Shown: in pieces, positions 8,445 through 16,178 of the stretch
How positions within the stretch are numbered: the first letter of the stretch is position 1
Layout: every line of letters begins with the position of its first letter
Assembly: GCF_005771675.1 (NCBI RefSeq)
Contig: NZ_VAJM01000010.1
Location: forward strand, 124,001-188,000
Length of the DNA stretch: 64,000 bases
Direction: 5' to 3'
Source: Hymenobacter jeollabukensis
Lineage (GTDB): Bacteria; Bacteroidota; Bacteroidia; Cytophagales; Hymenobacteraceae
Translations under genes and position numbers: made by a program
Notes under the pieces: generated by a model
Told to the model about the DNA's origin: nothing
The model's database searches: none
The model's input: only the letters and a program-made list of their open reading frames with translations

Positions 8445-10880
8445 ATGAAAAATTTACTACTGCTGATTGGGTTGGCATTGAGTGGTGGGTGGACTGCGCG
8501 GGCGCAGACGGCCCTGCTGAGCGAAGATTTTGAAACGGGCACGCTGGGCGGCTTTACCGCCGTCAACGGGCAGCAGCAGCCGGCCTGGCACGCGGGCCTG
8601 GCCGCTGGCAACGGGCCGCGCTGGGCGGGCAGCACGGCGGCTTTCGTGTCGACCAGCGCCGGCACCTACGGGCCGCTGGCGGGCCTGAGCGGGGTGGTGC
8701 ACCTGTACCAGGACGTGACGTTTCCGGCCACGCCTGCCGACTTTGTCCTGCGCTTCGACTACCGCAGCCAGGGGGCGCTGGATGTGCTGCTGGTCCCGAC
8801 GTCCTACCAGCCCACGGCCGGCGTGCGGCCCGCGAGCCCGACGGTCATGCAGCTTAGTGCCAACCTGCAAAGCGGCGGCGCTTACACCTCGGCCTGGCTG
8901 CGCCTGCCCGGGGCCCTGGCCGGCACCACCCAGCGCCTGATGTTCACCTGGTCCAGCGCCTCGGCGGTGCCGGCCGCGCTGCCGGCCGTGCTCGATAACG
9001 TGCTGCTGACGGCCGGCGCCCCCGTCGCCCTGGCCGGCACCTACACCCTCGACCGCCAGCAGCCCCGCGGCCCGCGCAACTTTCAGAGCCTGACCGACGC
9101 GGTGTACCAGCTGAACACGGCCGGCACCAGCGCCCCGGTCATGGTGAACATAGCCGCGGGTCAGCGCTTCACCGAACTGGTGCCCCAGCTGTGGGGCACG
9201 AACACGCACCCGGTCGTTTTCCAGAAGCAGGGCGCGGGCGCCAACCCTGAGCTGCAGAGCGGCAACATCGACCTGGTGGGCGCCCACCACCTCACCTTCG
9301 ACGGCCTCGACATCGTGCCGGGGCCGGAAGCCGTGGGCCGCGAGGCGGGCTACGCCATATCGGGGGCCTTCGACCAGGGCAGCCACGATATCCGCATCCG
9401 CAACGCCCGCATCACCATGCGGCAGGACCAGCCGCACACCAAGGGCATCTACCAGCGCAACCTGCTGCTGGCCAGCAGCGGCCCGGCCGACTCGGCCCTG
9501 GTAAACCGGCGCATCCGCTACGAAAACCTGCAGATTCAGCAAAGCCGCCACGGCATCTGGGTGACGGCCGGCGTGGGCAACGTGCCCGACTTCGACGTGG
9601 AGGTGGCCCGCGTAACCATCGGCGACGGCACCTCGGGCAGCATTGGCTACCCCGCGGCCGGCGCCGGCTACGAGGCCTACGGCATGTACTTCATGCGCGT
9701 CAATGGCCTGAACGTGCACGACAACCTGGTGCAGAACGTGGTCAGCCGCACCAATGCGGCGGTGGGCATTTACGCGTATGACCTGATGGGTCCGCGGCCG
9801 GCGGTATTTGCCAACAACCGCGTCCGCGACATTGAATTCCGCCACCCGGCCGACCCGGCCATGTTTGCCTCCCTGCCGGCCCTCGTCCGGGGCCTGTGGC
9901 TGCTGCAGGCGCCGGCTTCCCGGGCGTTGGCCGCCGGCCACCCGCTGCGGGTGTACAACAACGAAATCAGCGAGCTGCGGCACAGCCTGGACCCGGGCGC
10001 GGCCCAGCCCACCACCCGCGACGGGCAAACCCACGGCGTGCTGGCCGACCTGGGGGGTATGGCCGGCAGCGCCCTGCTATTCGCCCACAACACGGTGACG
10101 GTGGCCGCTCCGGCCTGGGCGGGCTTCAGCAGCACGGCCCTGTGGATGGGCACCAAAAACCAGCAGTACGGCACGGCCGAGGTGGTCAACAACCTGCTGC
10201 TCAATCTGACGCCGGCCATCAGCCCGGTGACGGCCACCACGGTGCAGGCGGTGGTCGACGTGGGCATTCCGGCCACCCAGGCCACGCCGCCGCTCACCCG
10301 CGTGCGCATGGACCACAACGACCTGGTGCTGACTACGGCCGGTACGCAGCGCCGCCTGGGCAGCTACTACGCCGGGCCGGCGGCGGGCACGCAGGCATAC
10401 GCCGCGCTGGCGGCCTGGCAAACCGGCACCGGCTTCGACCCGAACTCCCTCGGCCTCGACCCGCAGTTCGGCCCCGGCCCGCGGCTGCGCCCCACCACGG
10501 CGGCCCTCGACAACGCCGGCACGCCCCTGGCGGCCGTAACCACCGATCTGGAGGGTACTACGCGCGGCGCCGTGCCCGATGTGGGGGCGTATGAGTTCGG
10601 GGCCGGCATCACTGCGGCCACGACCCCGCGCCCGGTGCTGGCCCAGCCGTGGCCCGTCCCCTTCGCCGACGAGCTGACCGTGGCCACGCCCGGCGCCGCC
10701 CTCGGGGCGGGGCAGCTGGAGCTGCTGGACGCGCTGGGCCGGGTGGTGCGCCGGCAAGCCGTGCCCCGCTACAGCGAAGCGGTACGGCTCACGGGCCTGC
10801 ACAGCCTGCCGTCCGGCGCGTACTGGCTGCGCCTGAGTGGGCCCGCCGGCCCGCAGTATACCCGGCAACTGGTGCACTAA
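8445..10880 (+). CDS. Secreted parallel beta-helix protein with T9SS sorting domain
   Basis: An 811-residue exported protein. The signal peptide MKNLLLLIGLALSGGWTARAQ is followed by a jelly-roll-like region with the FET motif (LLSEDFETGTLGGF). A right-handed parallel beta-helix region (about 230-620) shows HHLTFDGLDIV, ITMRQD and NLNVHDNLVQNV type coils, as in polysaccharide lyases and other pectate-lyase-fold proteins. The end (QPWPVPFADELTV ... SGAYWLRLSG) is a T9SS type A sorting domain. No catalytic set of a known lyase family can be named, so the substrate is unknown. The start at 8445 is chosen for the signal peptide. It is flanked on both sides by near-identical GC hairpins. Confidence 0.83.
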   Translation: MKNLLLLIGLALSGGWTARAQTALLSEDFETGTLGGFTAVNGQQQPAWHAGLAAGNGPRWAGSTAAFVSTSAGTYGPLAGLSGVVHLYQDVTFPATPADFVLRFDYRSQGALDVLLVPTSYQPTAGVRPASPTVMQLSANLQSGGAYTSAWLRLPGALAGTTQRLMFTWSSASAVPAALPAVLDNVLLTAGAPVALAGTYTLDRQQPRGPRNFQSLTDAVYQLNTAGTSAPVMVNIAAGQRFTELVPQLWGTNTHPVVFQKQGAGANPELQSGNIDLVGAHHLTFDGLDIVPGPEAVGREAGYAISGAFDQGSHDIRIRNARITMRQDQPHTKGIYQRNLLLASSGPADSALVNRRIRYENLQIQQSRHGIWVTAGVGNVPDFDVEVARVTIGDGTSGSIGYPAAGAGYEAYGMYFMRVNGLNVHDNLVQNVVSRTNAAVGIYAYDLMGPRPAVFANNRVRDIEFRHPADPAMFASLPALVRGLWLLQAPASRALAAGHPLRVYNNEISELRHSLDPGAAQPTTRDGQTHGVLADLGGMAGSALLFAHNTVTVAAPAWAGFSSTALWMGTKNQQYGTAEVVNNLLLNLTPAISPVTATTVQAVVDVGIPATQATPPLTRVRMDHNDLVLTTAGTQRRLGSYYAGPAAGTQAYAALAAWQTGTGFDPNSLGLDPQFGPGPRLRPTTAALDNAGTPLAAVTTDLEGTTRGAVPDVGAYEFGAGITAATTPRPVLAQPWPVPFADELTVATPGAALGAGQLELLDALGRVVRRQAVPRYSEAVRLTGLHSLPSGAYWLRLSGPAGPQYTRQLVH

Positions 10881-10936
10881 GCGCCGCGGCTGCCGGGTGC
10901 CCGCCCGGCGTGCGTGGGTGCACCAGCCCGAAACCA

Positions 10937-10973
10937 CCACGGCCGCGCCGGGAGCTTCCCGACGCGGCCGTGG
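10937..10973. terminator. Bidirectional hairpin between convergent genes
   Basis: An 11-bp perfect stem (CCACGGCCGCG) with a 15-base loop between the convergent beta-helix gene and LytTR gene. Its sequence closely matches the hairpin at 8315-8365, including most of the loop. Confidence 0.6.
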
Positions 10974-11003
10974 CGCGTTTGTGCGTCATCAAACCGGGTT
11001 GCT

Positions 11004-11738
11004 TTACAGCCCCCGCAACTGCTTCATAAACTCCTCGGCGTACGACTTGCCCACTGGCACCTCGTAGCTGCCGAGCTGCAGCATGTTGTCCTGCACCGCG
11101 TCGATGCGGCGGGTGTTGACGATGTAGGAGCGGTGTACGCGGCGGAAGTGGGCGAAGGGCAGGCGCTCCTCCAGGGCCTTGAGGGTGATGTAGACGATGT
11201 GCTTCTGCGTCTCGGTGACCAGAATGGAGTAGGTCGACATGGCTTCGATGAAGAGCACGTCGTTGAAATCGAGGCGGATGAGCTTGTTGTTGACTTTCAC
11301 GAACAGCTCGGAGTCCTCCACCTTCAGGTTGGGCGCTTCGGCCGGGGCGGGCGGGGCGGCGCGGCGCTGCTCGCGCACGCGGTCCACGGCCTTGAGGAAG
11401 CGGCCGTAGTCGACGGGCTTGACCAGGTAGTCGGTCACGCGCAGGTCGAAGGCATCGACGGCGAAGCTGGGGTGGGAGGTGACCATCACCACGTCGGGGG
11501 TGGGGGAGGGCAGCAGCGGCACCAGCTCCAGGCCGCTGAGCACGGGCATTTCGATGTCGAGGAAGAGCACGTCGACGGGCGGCTGGGCCGAGCGGGTGAG
11601 GGCCAGCGCGGCGCGGGCGTCGGGCAGGGAGGCCACCAGTTCCAGGCCGTCGGTCAGGCTCACGTAGTGCTCCAGCGTGAGCCGGTTGATTTCGTTGTCG
11701 TCGACGATGACGACGCGCAGGACAGAGGAATTGGGCAT
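11004..11738 (-). CDS. LytTR-family response regulator
   Basis: A 244-residue cytoplasmic DNA-binding response regulator. The N-terminal receiver begins VLRVVIVDDNEINRLTLE, has the phospho-acceptor Asp in VLFLDIEMPVLSGLE and the conserved Lys in DYLVKPVDY. The C-terminal LytTR domain contains FIEAMSTYSILVTE and the hallmark FRRVHRSYIVNTRRID. The start at 11738 gives the standard receiver N-terminus; the open frame upstream is not coding-like. LytTR regulators usually pair with a membrane LytS-type kinase, but none is adjacent, so this is an orphan. A TATTTTG box lies upstream on the minus strand. Confidence 0.93.
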   Translation of the reverse strand: MPNSSVLRVVIVDDNEINRLTLEHYVSLTDGLELVASLPDARAALALTRSAQPPVDVLFLDIEMPVLSGLELVPLLPSPTPDVVMVTSHPSFAVDAFDLRVTDYLVKPVDYGRFLKAVDRVREQRRAAPPAPAEAPNLKVEDSELFVKVNNKLIRLDFNDVLFIEAMSTYSILVTETQKHIVYITLKALEERLPFAHFRRVHRSYIVNTRRIDAVQDNMLQLGSYEVPVGKSYAEEFMKQLRGL

Positions 11739-11830
11739 AGGCGGCAACTGGGAGTGAGGAGGGCGGGGCGGAGAGAAGGGGGATTGGCAGAGCCGGGGCC
11801 GTCGTTCGCATAGCCAGACGAAACGCTGGA

Positions 11831-11837
11831 CAAAATA
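11831..11837 (-). promoter_or_regulatory. Putative -7 box of the LytTR regulator gene
   Basis: The minus strand reads TATTTTG about 93 bases upstream of the start, inside the divergent intergenic region shared with the small exported protein at 11920. Confidence 0.4.
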
Positions 11838-11919
11838 CACGGCACGGCCATCCGGTACGAAACTAAGTTTGAATCGAAACAACTGTCCAGCTTTTCGATA
11901 AACCCCCCCGTCCTGCCCG

Positions 11920-12255
11920 ATGAAACAGCTTCTACTCCTGCTTGGTTTACTCGCGGCTCTTTCCGCCCGGGCCGCGGAGAAGCCCCGCCGGCCCGCTGCC
12001 CCGCGCCTCGCAGCCGTGGCCGTGGCCGTGGACGACTCGGTGCAGCAGCGGGCCACTTACTGCACCCAGTACCTGACCGACATGCTGCGCCTGAGCAGCC
12101 GGCAGGCCCTGGCCGTACGCCGCTACGCCTACGAGCAGGCGGGGGCCGCCGCCCCGGCCCCGGCCTGGCGGCGCTTCGATCAGCAGATGCTCCGCATTCT
12201 TACCCCCGGCCAGTACAGCGCCTTCGTGTGGCTGGCCGAAAGCTTGCCCCGCTAG
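11920..12255 (+). CDS. Small exported protein, paralogue of the one at 12806
   Basis: A 111-residue protein of unknown function. It has a typical signal peptide (MKQLLLLLGLLAALSARAA). The mature part is helical and carries YLTDMLRLSSRQALAV followed by ILTPGQYSAFVWL. The same two motifs occur in the protein at 12806 (YLTDALHLSQAQAQAV, ILSPEQYHSF). The arrangement recalls Spy/CpxP-like periplasmic helical proteins, where a 'Lt..Q...i' pattern repeats, but that relation is inference. It is transcribed divergently from the LytTR gene and heads a three-gene same-strand run of small exported proteins. Confidence 0.75.
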   Translation: MKQLLLLLGLLAALSARAAEKPRRPAAPRLAAVAVAVDDSVQQRATYCTQYLTDMLRLSSRQALAVRRYAYEQAGAAAPAPAWRRFDQQMLRILTPGQYSAFVWLAESLPR

Positions 12256-12320
12256 CCCGTCGGCGGGTTGCCGCCCGCCGTCTGGCTGTTTGTTCCCTTC
12301 TCCTTATTACCACACCTGCC

Positions 12321-12755
12321 ATGCATCTTTTTACCCTGCTAGCCGCCGCGCTGCTCAGCTCCGCCGCCTTCGGGCAGGTGCGGGCCCCGGGCGCCGCCGG
12401 CGCCAACGCCCGCCCCGCCCGGGTGGCCGCGCCGCCCGCCAAACCCGCCGCCGCGCCGGCCCCGGTGGCCCGGCCCGCCGCCCCCGAGCCGTTTGCCGTC
12501 ACCGTGTCGGGCAGCATCACCGACGCCGAGGGGCTGCCGCTGCCGGGCGCCACCGTCTGGAACCCGGGCACCCGCGAAATTCTGGCCGTGGCCAACGCGC
12601 AGGGCGAGTTCACCCTGAGCCTGCCCACCAACGCCGCCGTGACGCTGACCTGCGGCTACGCCGGCTTCGGCGACCAGCAGATCCGGCTCAGCCAGCCGCA
12701 CCGCAACAACGACTTCGTCATCAGCCTGGAGCCCAACGCGCCCAAAACCCGCTAA
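12321..12755 (+). CDS. Exported carboxypeptidase-regulatory-like (CarboxypepD_reg) protein
   Basis: A 144-residue exported protein. The signal peptide MHLFTLLAAALLSSAAFGQ is followed by an Ala/Pro-rich linker (about 20-55) and one carboxypeptidase-D regulatory-like beta-sandwich (about 58-138) with VSGSITDAEGLPLPGATVW, the same fold that begins many SusC/TonB receptors. Here it stands alone with no barrel or plug. Lone copies of this domain are often structural or adhesive; the role is unknown. It sits 65 bp after one small helical exported protein and 50 bp before its paralogue, suggesting one operon. Confidence 0.75.
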   Translation: MHLFTLLAAALLSSAAFGQVRAPGAAGANARPARVAAPPAKPAAAPAPVARPAAPEPFAVTVSGSITDAEGLPLPGATVWNPGTREILAVANAQGEFTLSLPTNAAVTLTCGYAGFGDQQIRLSQPHRNNDFVISLEPNAPKTR

Positions 12756-12805
12756 GCTCCGCCGACTTCCTTTTTCCACACCGCTTGCCGCACCCGTACC
12801 ACACC

Positions 12806-13207
12806 ATGCAACGTAACCGCCGCTTCCTCCTCGCCCTGTCCTTCACCGCCCTGCTGCTGCCCGGCCTGAGCTTCACCAGCTTCGGGGCCAACGAGCCCGT
12901 GCTCAACCCCGGCGCCAAGGACGCCGCCAGCCAGGGCGCCCTCTCCATCACTCTCTACCTGACCGACGCGCTGCACCTCTCGCAGGCCCAGGCCCAGGCC
13001 GTGCGCGAGTGCACCCGCCACGAGCTGGAGCAGCTGGCCACCACGCCCGCCGCCGCCACCCCCGCCGATGCTCCGCTGCAGGTGCAGAAGGAGTACGAGC
13101 TGGCCATGGCCAAAATCCTGAGCCCCGAGCAGTACCACTCGTTCCAGCAGCTGGAGCGCGGCCCGCTGGTGATGTCCACCGTGTCGCGGGTGCTGGCCGC
13201 CCGGTAG
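12806..13207 (+). CDS. Small exported protein, paralogue of the one at 11920
   Basis: A 133-residue protein with an N-terminal signal sequence (MQRNRRFLLALSFTALLLPGLS). The mature helical region contains YLTDALHLSQAQAQAVRE and MAKILSPEQYHSFQQLE, matching the protein at 11920. No known catalytic motif is seen. Function unknown. It is followed at once by an inverted repeat of heptamers. Confidence 0.75.
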   Translation: MQRNRRFLLALSFTALLLPGLSFTSFGANEPVLNPGAKDAASQGALSITLYLTDALHLSQAQAQAVRECTRHELEQLATTPAAATPADAPLQVQKEYELAMAKILSPEQYHSFQQLERGPLVMSTVSRVLAAR

Positions 13208-13213
13208 GCTTCG

Positions 13214-13330
13214 CAGTTGTCAGTAAAAGAGCTGTCGGTTGTCAGTTCGTTCGAATGCGGAACGATACGGGCAACCGACAACTTCTTTTACTGACAACTG
13301 ACAACTGACAACTGACAACTGACAACTGAC
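13214..13330. repeat. Inverted repeat made of heptamer units (TGACAAC)
   Basis: The left arm (13214-13243) and right arm (13271-13301) form a nearly perfect inverted repeat of about 30 bp. The right side continues as more than five tandem copies of TGACAAC (13292-13330). The array ends exactly at the stop codon of the DUF421 gene. Both flanking genes converge on it. Confidence 0.85.
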
Positions 13331-14040
13331 TACGCCTGGCGGCGGGTGGCGCAGGCGGGCACCCAGGCATCGGCGCGGCACACGGGGCAGGGGCGGGCGG
13401 CGCCGCGCGCTAGCTCCAGCACGTGGCCGCACTGGCAGCAGGCGTGCGGGCCGGCTTCCTCCGTCCGGCGGCGCTGCTGCAGCAGGCGTTCGGGCCAGAG
13501 GGGCAGGCCGGGGCGCACCTCGTTGTCCTCGAAAAAGTAGGCGCTGATGTCGCCGGTGGCCTCGATGTAGGCGCGGCGCACCTGGCCCAGGTGCTCCACC
13601 TGGTGCTGGCGCAGCTCGCCGAACAGCTCCTTCTGCGTCAGGTTCTGGCGGCGGAAGTTGGGCATGTTCACCTCGCCGTCTTCCACCAACAGCACCGGGG
13701 CGCCCTCCAGCCAGTCGCTGAAGCGCGGGAACCGCTCGGTGAGGCGGTTGAAAAGCAGATACAGGCCCGACACGGCAACAAACACCACCGCCACGTGGGT
13801 CAGCGGCACGTCGTCGTAGAACATGGCGTCGCCGGCGGCCGAGCCCAGGGCCAGGATGATGCTCAGCTCGAAGATGCTCAGCTGCCGCACCCCGCGCCGG
13901 CCCGTCACGCGCAGGGCCGCCAGGGTGAGCAAGTAGGTGACGACGCAACGGGCCAGCACTTCCAGCAGAAACAGCGGCGGGGCATCGGCCCAAAGCAGGC
14001 GCTGCCAGTCGAAGGGCACGATGGGGGCTTGGAGCAGCAT
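13330..14040 (-). CDS. DUF421 membrane protein with C-terminal zinc ribbon
   Basis: A 236-residue inner-membrane protein of the DUF421 (YetF/YcaP-like) family. Hydrophobic segments cover about 17-115, including LEVLARCVVTYLLTLAALRV and the family signature QLSIFELSIILALGSAAGD. The cytoplasmic DUF421 domain follows (about 115-190, with NLTQKELFGELRQ). The last ~35 residues add a second module, CCQCGHV...CPVCRADAW, a CxxC/CxxC zinc-ribbon or rubredoxin-like knuckle that ordinary YetF proteins lack. The start at 14040 gives a full N-terminus. The stop codon overlaps the heptamer repeat. The molecular role of DUF421 proteins is not well established. Confidence 0.88.
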   Translation of the reverse strand: MLLQAPIVPFDWQRLLWADAPPLFLLEVLARCVVTYLLTLAALRVTGRRGVRQLSIFELSIILALGSAAGDAMFYDDVPLTHVAVVFVAVSGLYLLFNRLTERFPRFSDWLEGAPVLLVEDGEVNMPNFRRQNLTQKELFGELRQHQVEHLGQVRRAYIEATGDISAYFFEDNEVRPGLPLWPERLLQQRRRTEEAGPHACCQCGHVLELARGAARPCPVCRADAWVPACATRRQA

Positions 14041-14084
14041 GGCGGCAGAGGATAGGTGTCGCCGGGCGCACCGGCAGCCAGAAT

Positions 14085-14119
14085 GAAAAAACGCAGCCCC
14101 CGAACGGTGGGGGCTGCGT
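14085..14119 (-). terminator. Terminator of the pectin operon
   Basis: On the minus strand, an 11-bp stem (ACGCAGCCCCC with its complement) is followed by six Ts. It lies about 80 bp after the last pectinesterase gene. Confidence 0.8.
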
Positions 14120-14199
14120 AGTCTTACGAAGCCGGGCGGTATTGGCTGCGTTGGGGGCTGCTGCTGTCCGCGCCGGAAAAGCTGGGACGGAGCGTTTTA

Positions 14200-15228
14200 T
14201 CAGCGGCTGGCTGCGGGCGGCGGGGCGGCCGGCACCCAGGCATCCCGTTGCCCGCCGAAGATGCGGGCCAGCGTGTACGGCCGCGCCTGCCGCCGCGTGA
14301 GCTGCCGGCTCCAGGCCACGCGCGGCCCCGCCGCCCCCGGCCCCGTCGACCGGTACTCGGCGTAATAGGCCGTCTGCTCGTTGGCGGGCTGGCCCCAGTT
14401 ATGCCAGCCTTCGGGCCGGATGTGGGCGCCCAGCTCGCAGCCGATAAATACCGTGCGGGCGTGCGGGCGCCAGGGCCGGCCCAGGTAGACTTTGGTAGCC
14501 CCGGGCGCGGCCGTCAGCCGGCAATTGAGGAACACCAGCCCGAAGGCCTGCCGGGGAGTGGTGGAAGCGGCCGTGACGTAGGAGCTGGATTTGCTGTGGA
14601 TGACGCAGCGCTCAAACACGGCCGTGGCCGCGCCGAAGATGAAGTCGGTGGTGCCCTCGATGTAGCAGTCCTGGTAGTACTGCCGGCTGTTATCCTGGGC
14701 CACGAACAGCGTATCCTGGTGGCCCAGCAGGCGGCAGTTTTTCAGGTGCGCCCGGTCGCCCTCCACGTGTAGGGCCACGGCCTGGCCCACCGGCCCGGCC
14801 GCGTTTTCGATGGTGAGGTTTTCGGCCCGGAAGTCGTTGCCCTGCACCCGCACCGTGGCCGAGGTGTACGTCGTGTGCTTCTCCGCGTCGCCGGAATAGT
14901 CGCTCCAGCTGATGACGACGCCCTGCTGACTTTCCCCGAGCAGGGTAATGTGGGTTTTCTGGGACGGAATCAGCAGCTTCTCGCGGTAGGTGCCGTTTTT
15001 GAGGAAGATGACGGCTTCCACCTGCATAAAGTCGCGCACGGCCAAGACGGCCTCCTGCACGGTGCGGTAGTCGCCCGTGCCATCGGCGGCTACCACCAGG
15101 CGCACCGGCTGGTTGAACGAGGGCGGCGCGGGCGCCTGGGCGGCGGGGGCGGGCGTGGTCTGGGCGCGCAGGGCCGGGCCGCTCAGCAGCAGGGCCGCCG
15201 TCAGCAGCGGGAGCAGGGGGCGCCTCAC
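14200..15228 (-). CDS. Pectin methylesterase (CE8), second copy
   Basis: A 342-residue exported pectinesterase that removes methyl esters from homogalacturonan, releasing methanol. A signal peptide (RRPLLPLLTAALLLSGPALRAQ) leads into a right-handed beta-helix with the CE8 signatures GPVGQAVAL, GHQDTLF, TTDFIFGAA (catalytic Asp195) and YLGRPWRPHARTVF. The start is taken as GTG at 15228: it overlaps the upstream stop as GTGA and produces the signal peptide, whereas longer in-frame extensions run antisense-like into the neighbour. It is the last gene of the pectin operon and a clear paralogue of the gene before it. Confidence 0.9.
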   Translation of the reverse strand: MRRPLLPLLTAALLLSGPALRAQTTPAPAAQAPAPPSFNQPVRLVVAADGTGDYRTVQEAVLAVRDFMQVEAVIFLKNGTYREKLLIPSQKTHITLLGESQQGVVISWSDYSGDAEKHTTYTSATVRVQGNDFRAENLTIENAAGPVGQAVALHVEGDRAHLKNCRLLGHQDTLFVAQDNSRQYYQDCYIEGTTDFIFGAATAVFERCVIHSKSSSYVTAASTTPRQAFGLVFLNCRLTAAPGATKVYLGRPWRPHARTVFIGCELGAHIRPEGWHNWGQPANEQTAYYAEYRSTGPGAAGPRVAWSRQLTRRQARPYTLARIFGGQRDAWVPAAPPPAASR

Positions 15229-16178
15229 TGGTCCAGTTTGGGGTTCCAGTTGCGGAATACGCGTTCCGGGGTGTACTGCCGGGCTTCCTCGTCGCTGAGC
15301 TGGCGGCTCCACATCACGCGCCTGGTGGGCTGGTAGCCGGGGCCGCGGTTCTGGTACTCGGCGTAGGTGGCGGTGCGCTTGTTGGCGTCCTTGTCCCAAT
15401 GGTCCCAGCCCAGCGCCCCGATCTGCGCGCCCAGCTCGCAGCGCAGAAACACGGTTTTGGCGTAGGGCCGCCAGGGCCGGCCGAGCAGGAAGGAGCCGGC
15501 CGGGGCGTCGCCGGTCACGCGGCAGTTGTTGAACACGTAGCCGTAGCGCACGCTGTCGGGGGTGGAGGCGGCCGTCACGTAGCCTTTCTGCTTGCAGAAG
15601 ATGGTGCAGCCCTCAAACCACGCCGTCGACGAGCCGAAGATGAAGTCCACCGTGCCCTCGATGTAGCAGTCCTGGTAGTACTGGCGCGAGCCGTAGCCGT
15701 AGGTGTAGAGCGTGTCCTGAAAGCCGAGGAAGCGGCAGTTCTTGAAGCGCATCCGGTCCCCGGCCACCCACAGGGCCACGGCCTGGCCCACCGGCCCCGA
15801 GGAGTTCTGGAAGGTGAGGTTTTCGGCCGTGAAATCGGCCCCGTAGAGGTAGCAGCTGGCCGAGCCCGAGGTACCCTTCTCCTCGCCGAAGAGGTTTTTC
15901 TTCTGGTTGTAGTCGTCGTAGGTCAGGATGGTCAGGTCGCGGTCCTCGCCGATGAGGCGCACCAGGTTTTTGGAGCCGGCCAGGATGAGCTTCTCCTTGT
16001 AAGTGCCCTTCTTGACGAAGATGGTGGTGACCTTCTTGCGGAAGTCGGGCACGGCGTTGAAGGCTTCCTGCACCGTGCGAAACTGCCCCGAGCCGTCCTG
16101 GGCCACCACGAAGTCGTAGCCCAGGGCGCGGCCGAGCGTGAGCCAGCCCAGGCAGAAAAGTAAGAGTAGCTGTTTCAC
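15225..16178 (-). CDS. Pectin methylesterase (CE8), first copy
   Basis: A 317-residue exported CE8 pectinesterase. A short signal peptide (MKQLLLLFCLGWLTLGRALG) is followed by the beta-helix with DGSGQFRTVQEAFNAVP, GPVGQAVALW, GFQDTLYTY, TVDFIFGSS (catalytic Asp178) and LLGRPWRPYAKTVF. It begins with GTG, and that GTG overlaps the TGA of the acetylesterase gene by four bases; its own TGA overlaps the GTG of the next pectinesterase in the same way. This suggests translational coupling of all three genes. Confidence 0.92.
   Translation of the reverse strand: MKQLLLLFCLGWLTLGRALGYDFVVAQDGSGQFRTVQEAFNAVPDFRKKVTTIFVKKGTYKEKLILAGSKNLVRLIGEDRDLTILTYDDYNQKKNLFGEEKGTSGSASCYLYGADFTAENLTFQNSSGPVGQAVALWVAGDRMRFKNCRFLGFQDTLYTYGYGSRQYYQDCYIEGTVDFIFGSSTAWFEGCTIFCKQKGYVTAASTPDSVRYGYVFNNCRVTGDAPAGSFLLGRPWRPYAKTVFLRCELGAQIGALGWDHWDKDANKRTATYAEYQNRGPGYQPTRRVMWSRQLSDEEARQYTPERVFRNWNPKLDQ

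Noticed and set aside
11739-12056. N-terminal extension of the LytTR regulator
   Set aside because: It runs antisense through the small exported protein gene, while the receiver domain starts normally at 11738.
13292-13330. CRISPR or microsatellite at the heptamer array
   Set aside because: No spacers; the array is one arm of an inverted repeat, which a simple microsatellite would not explain.
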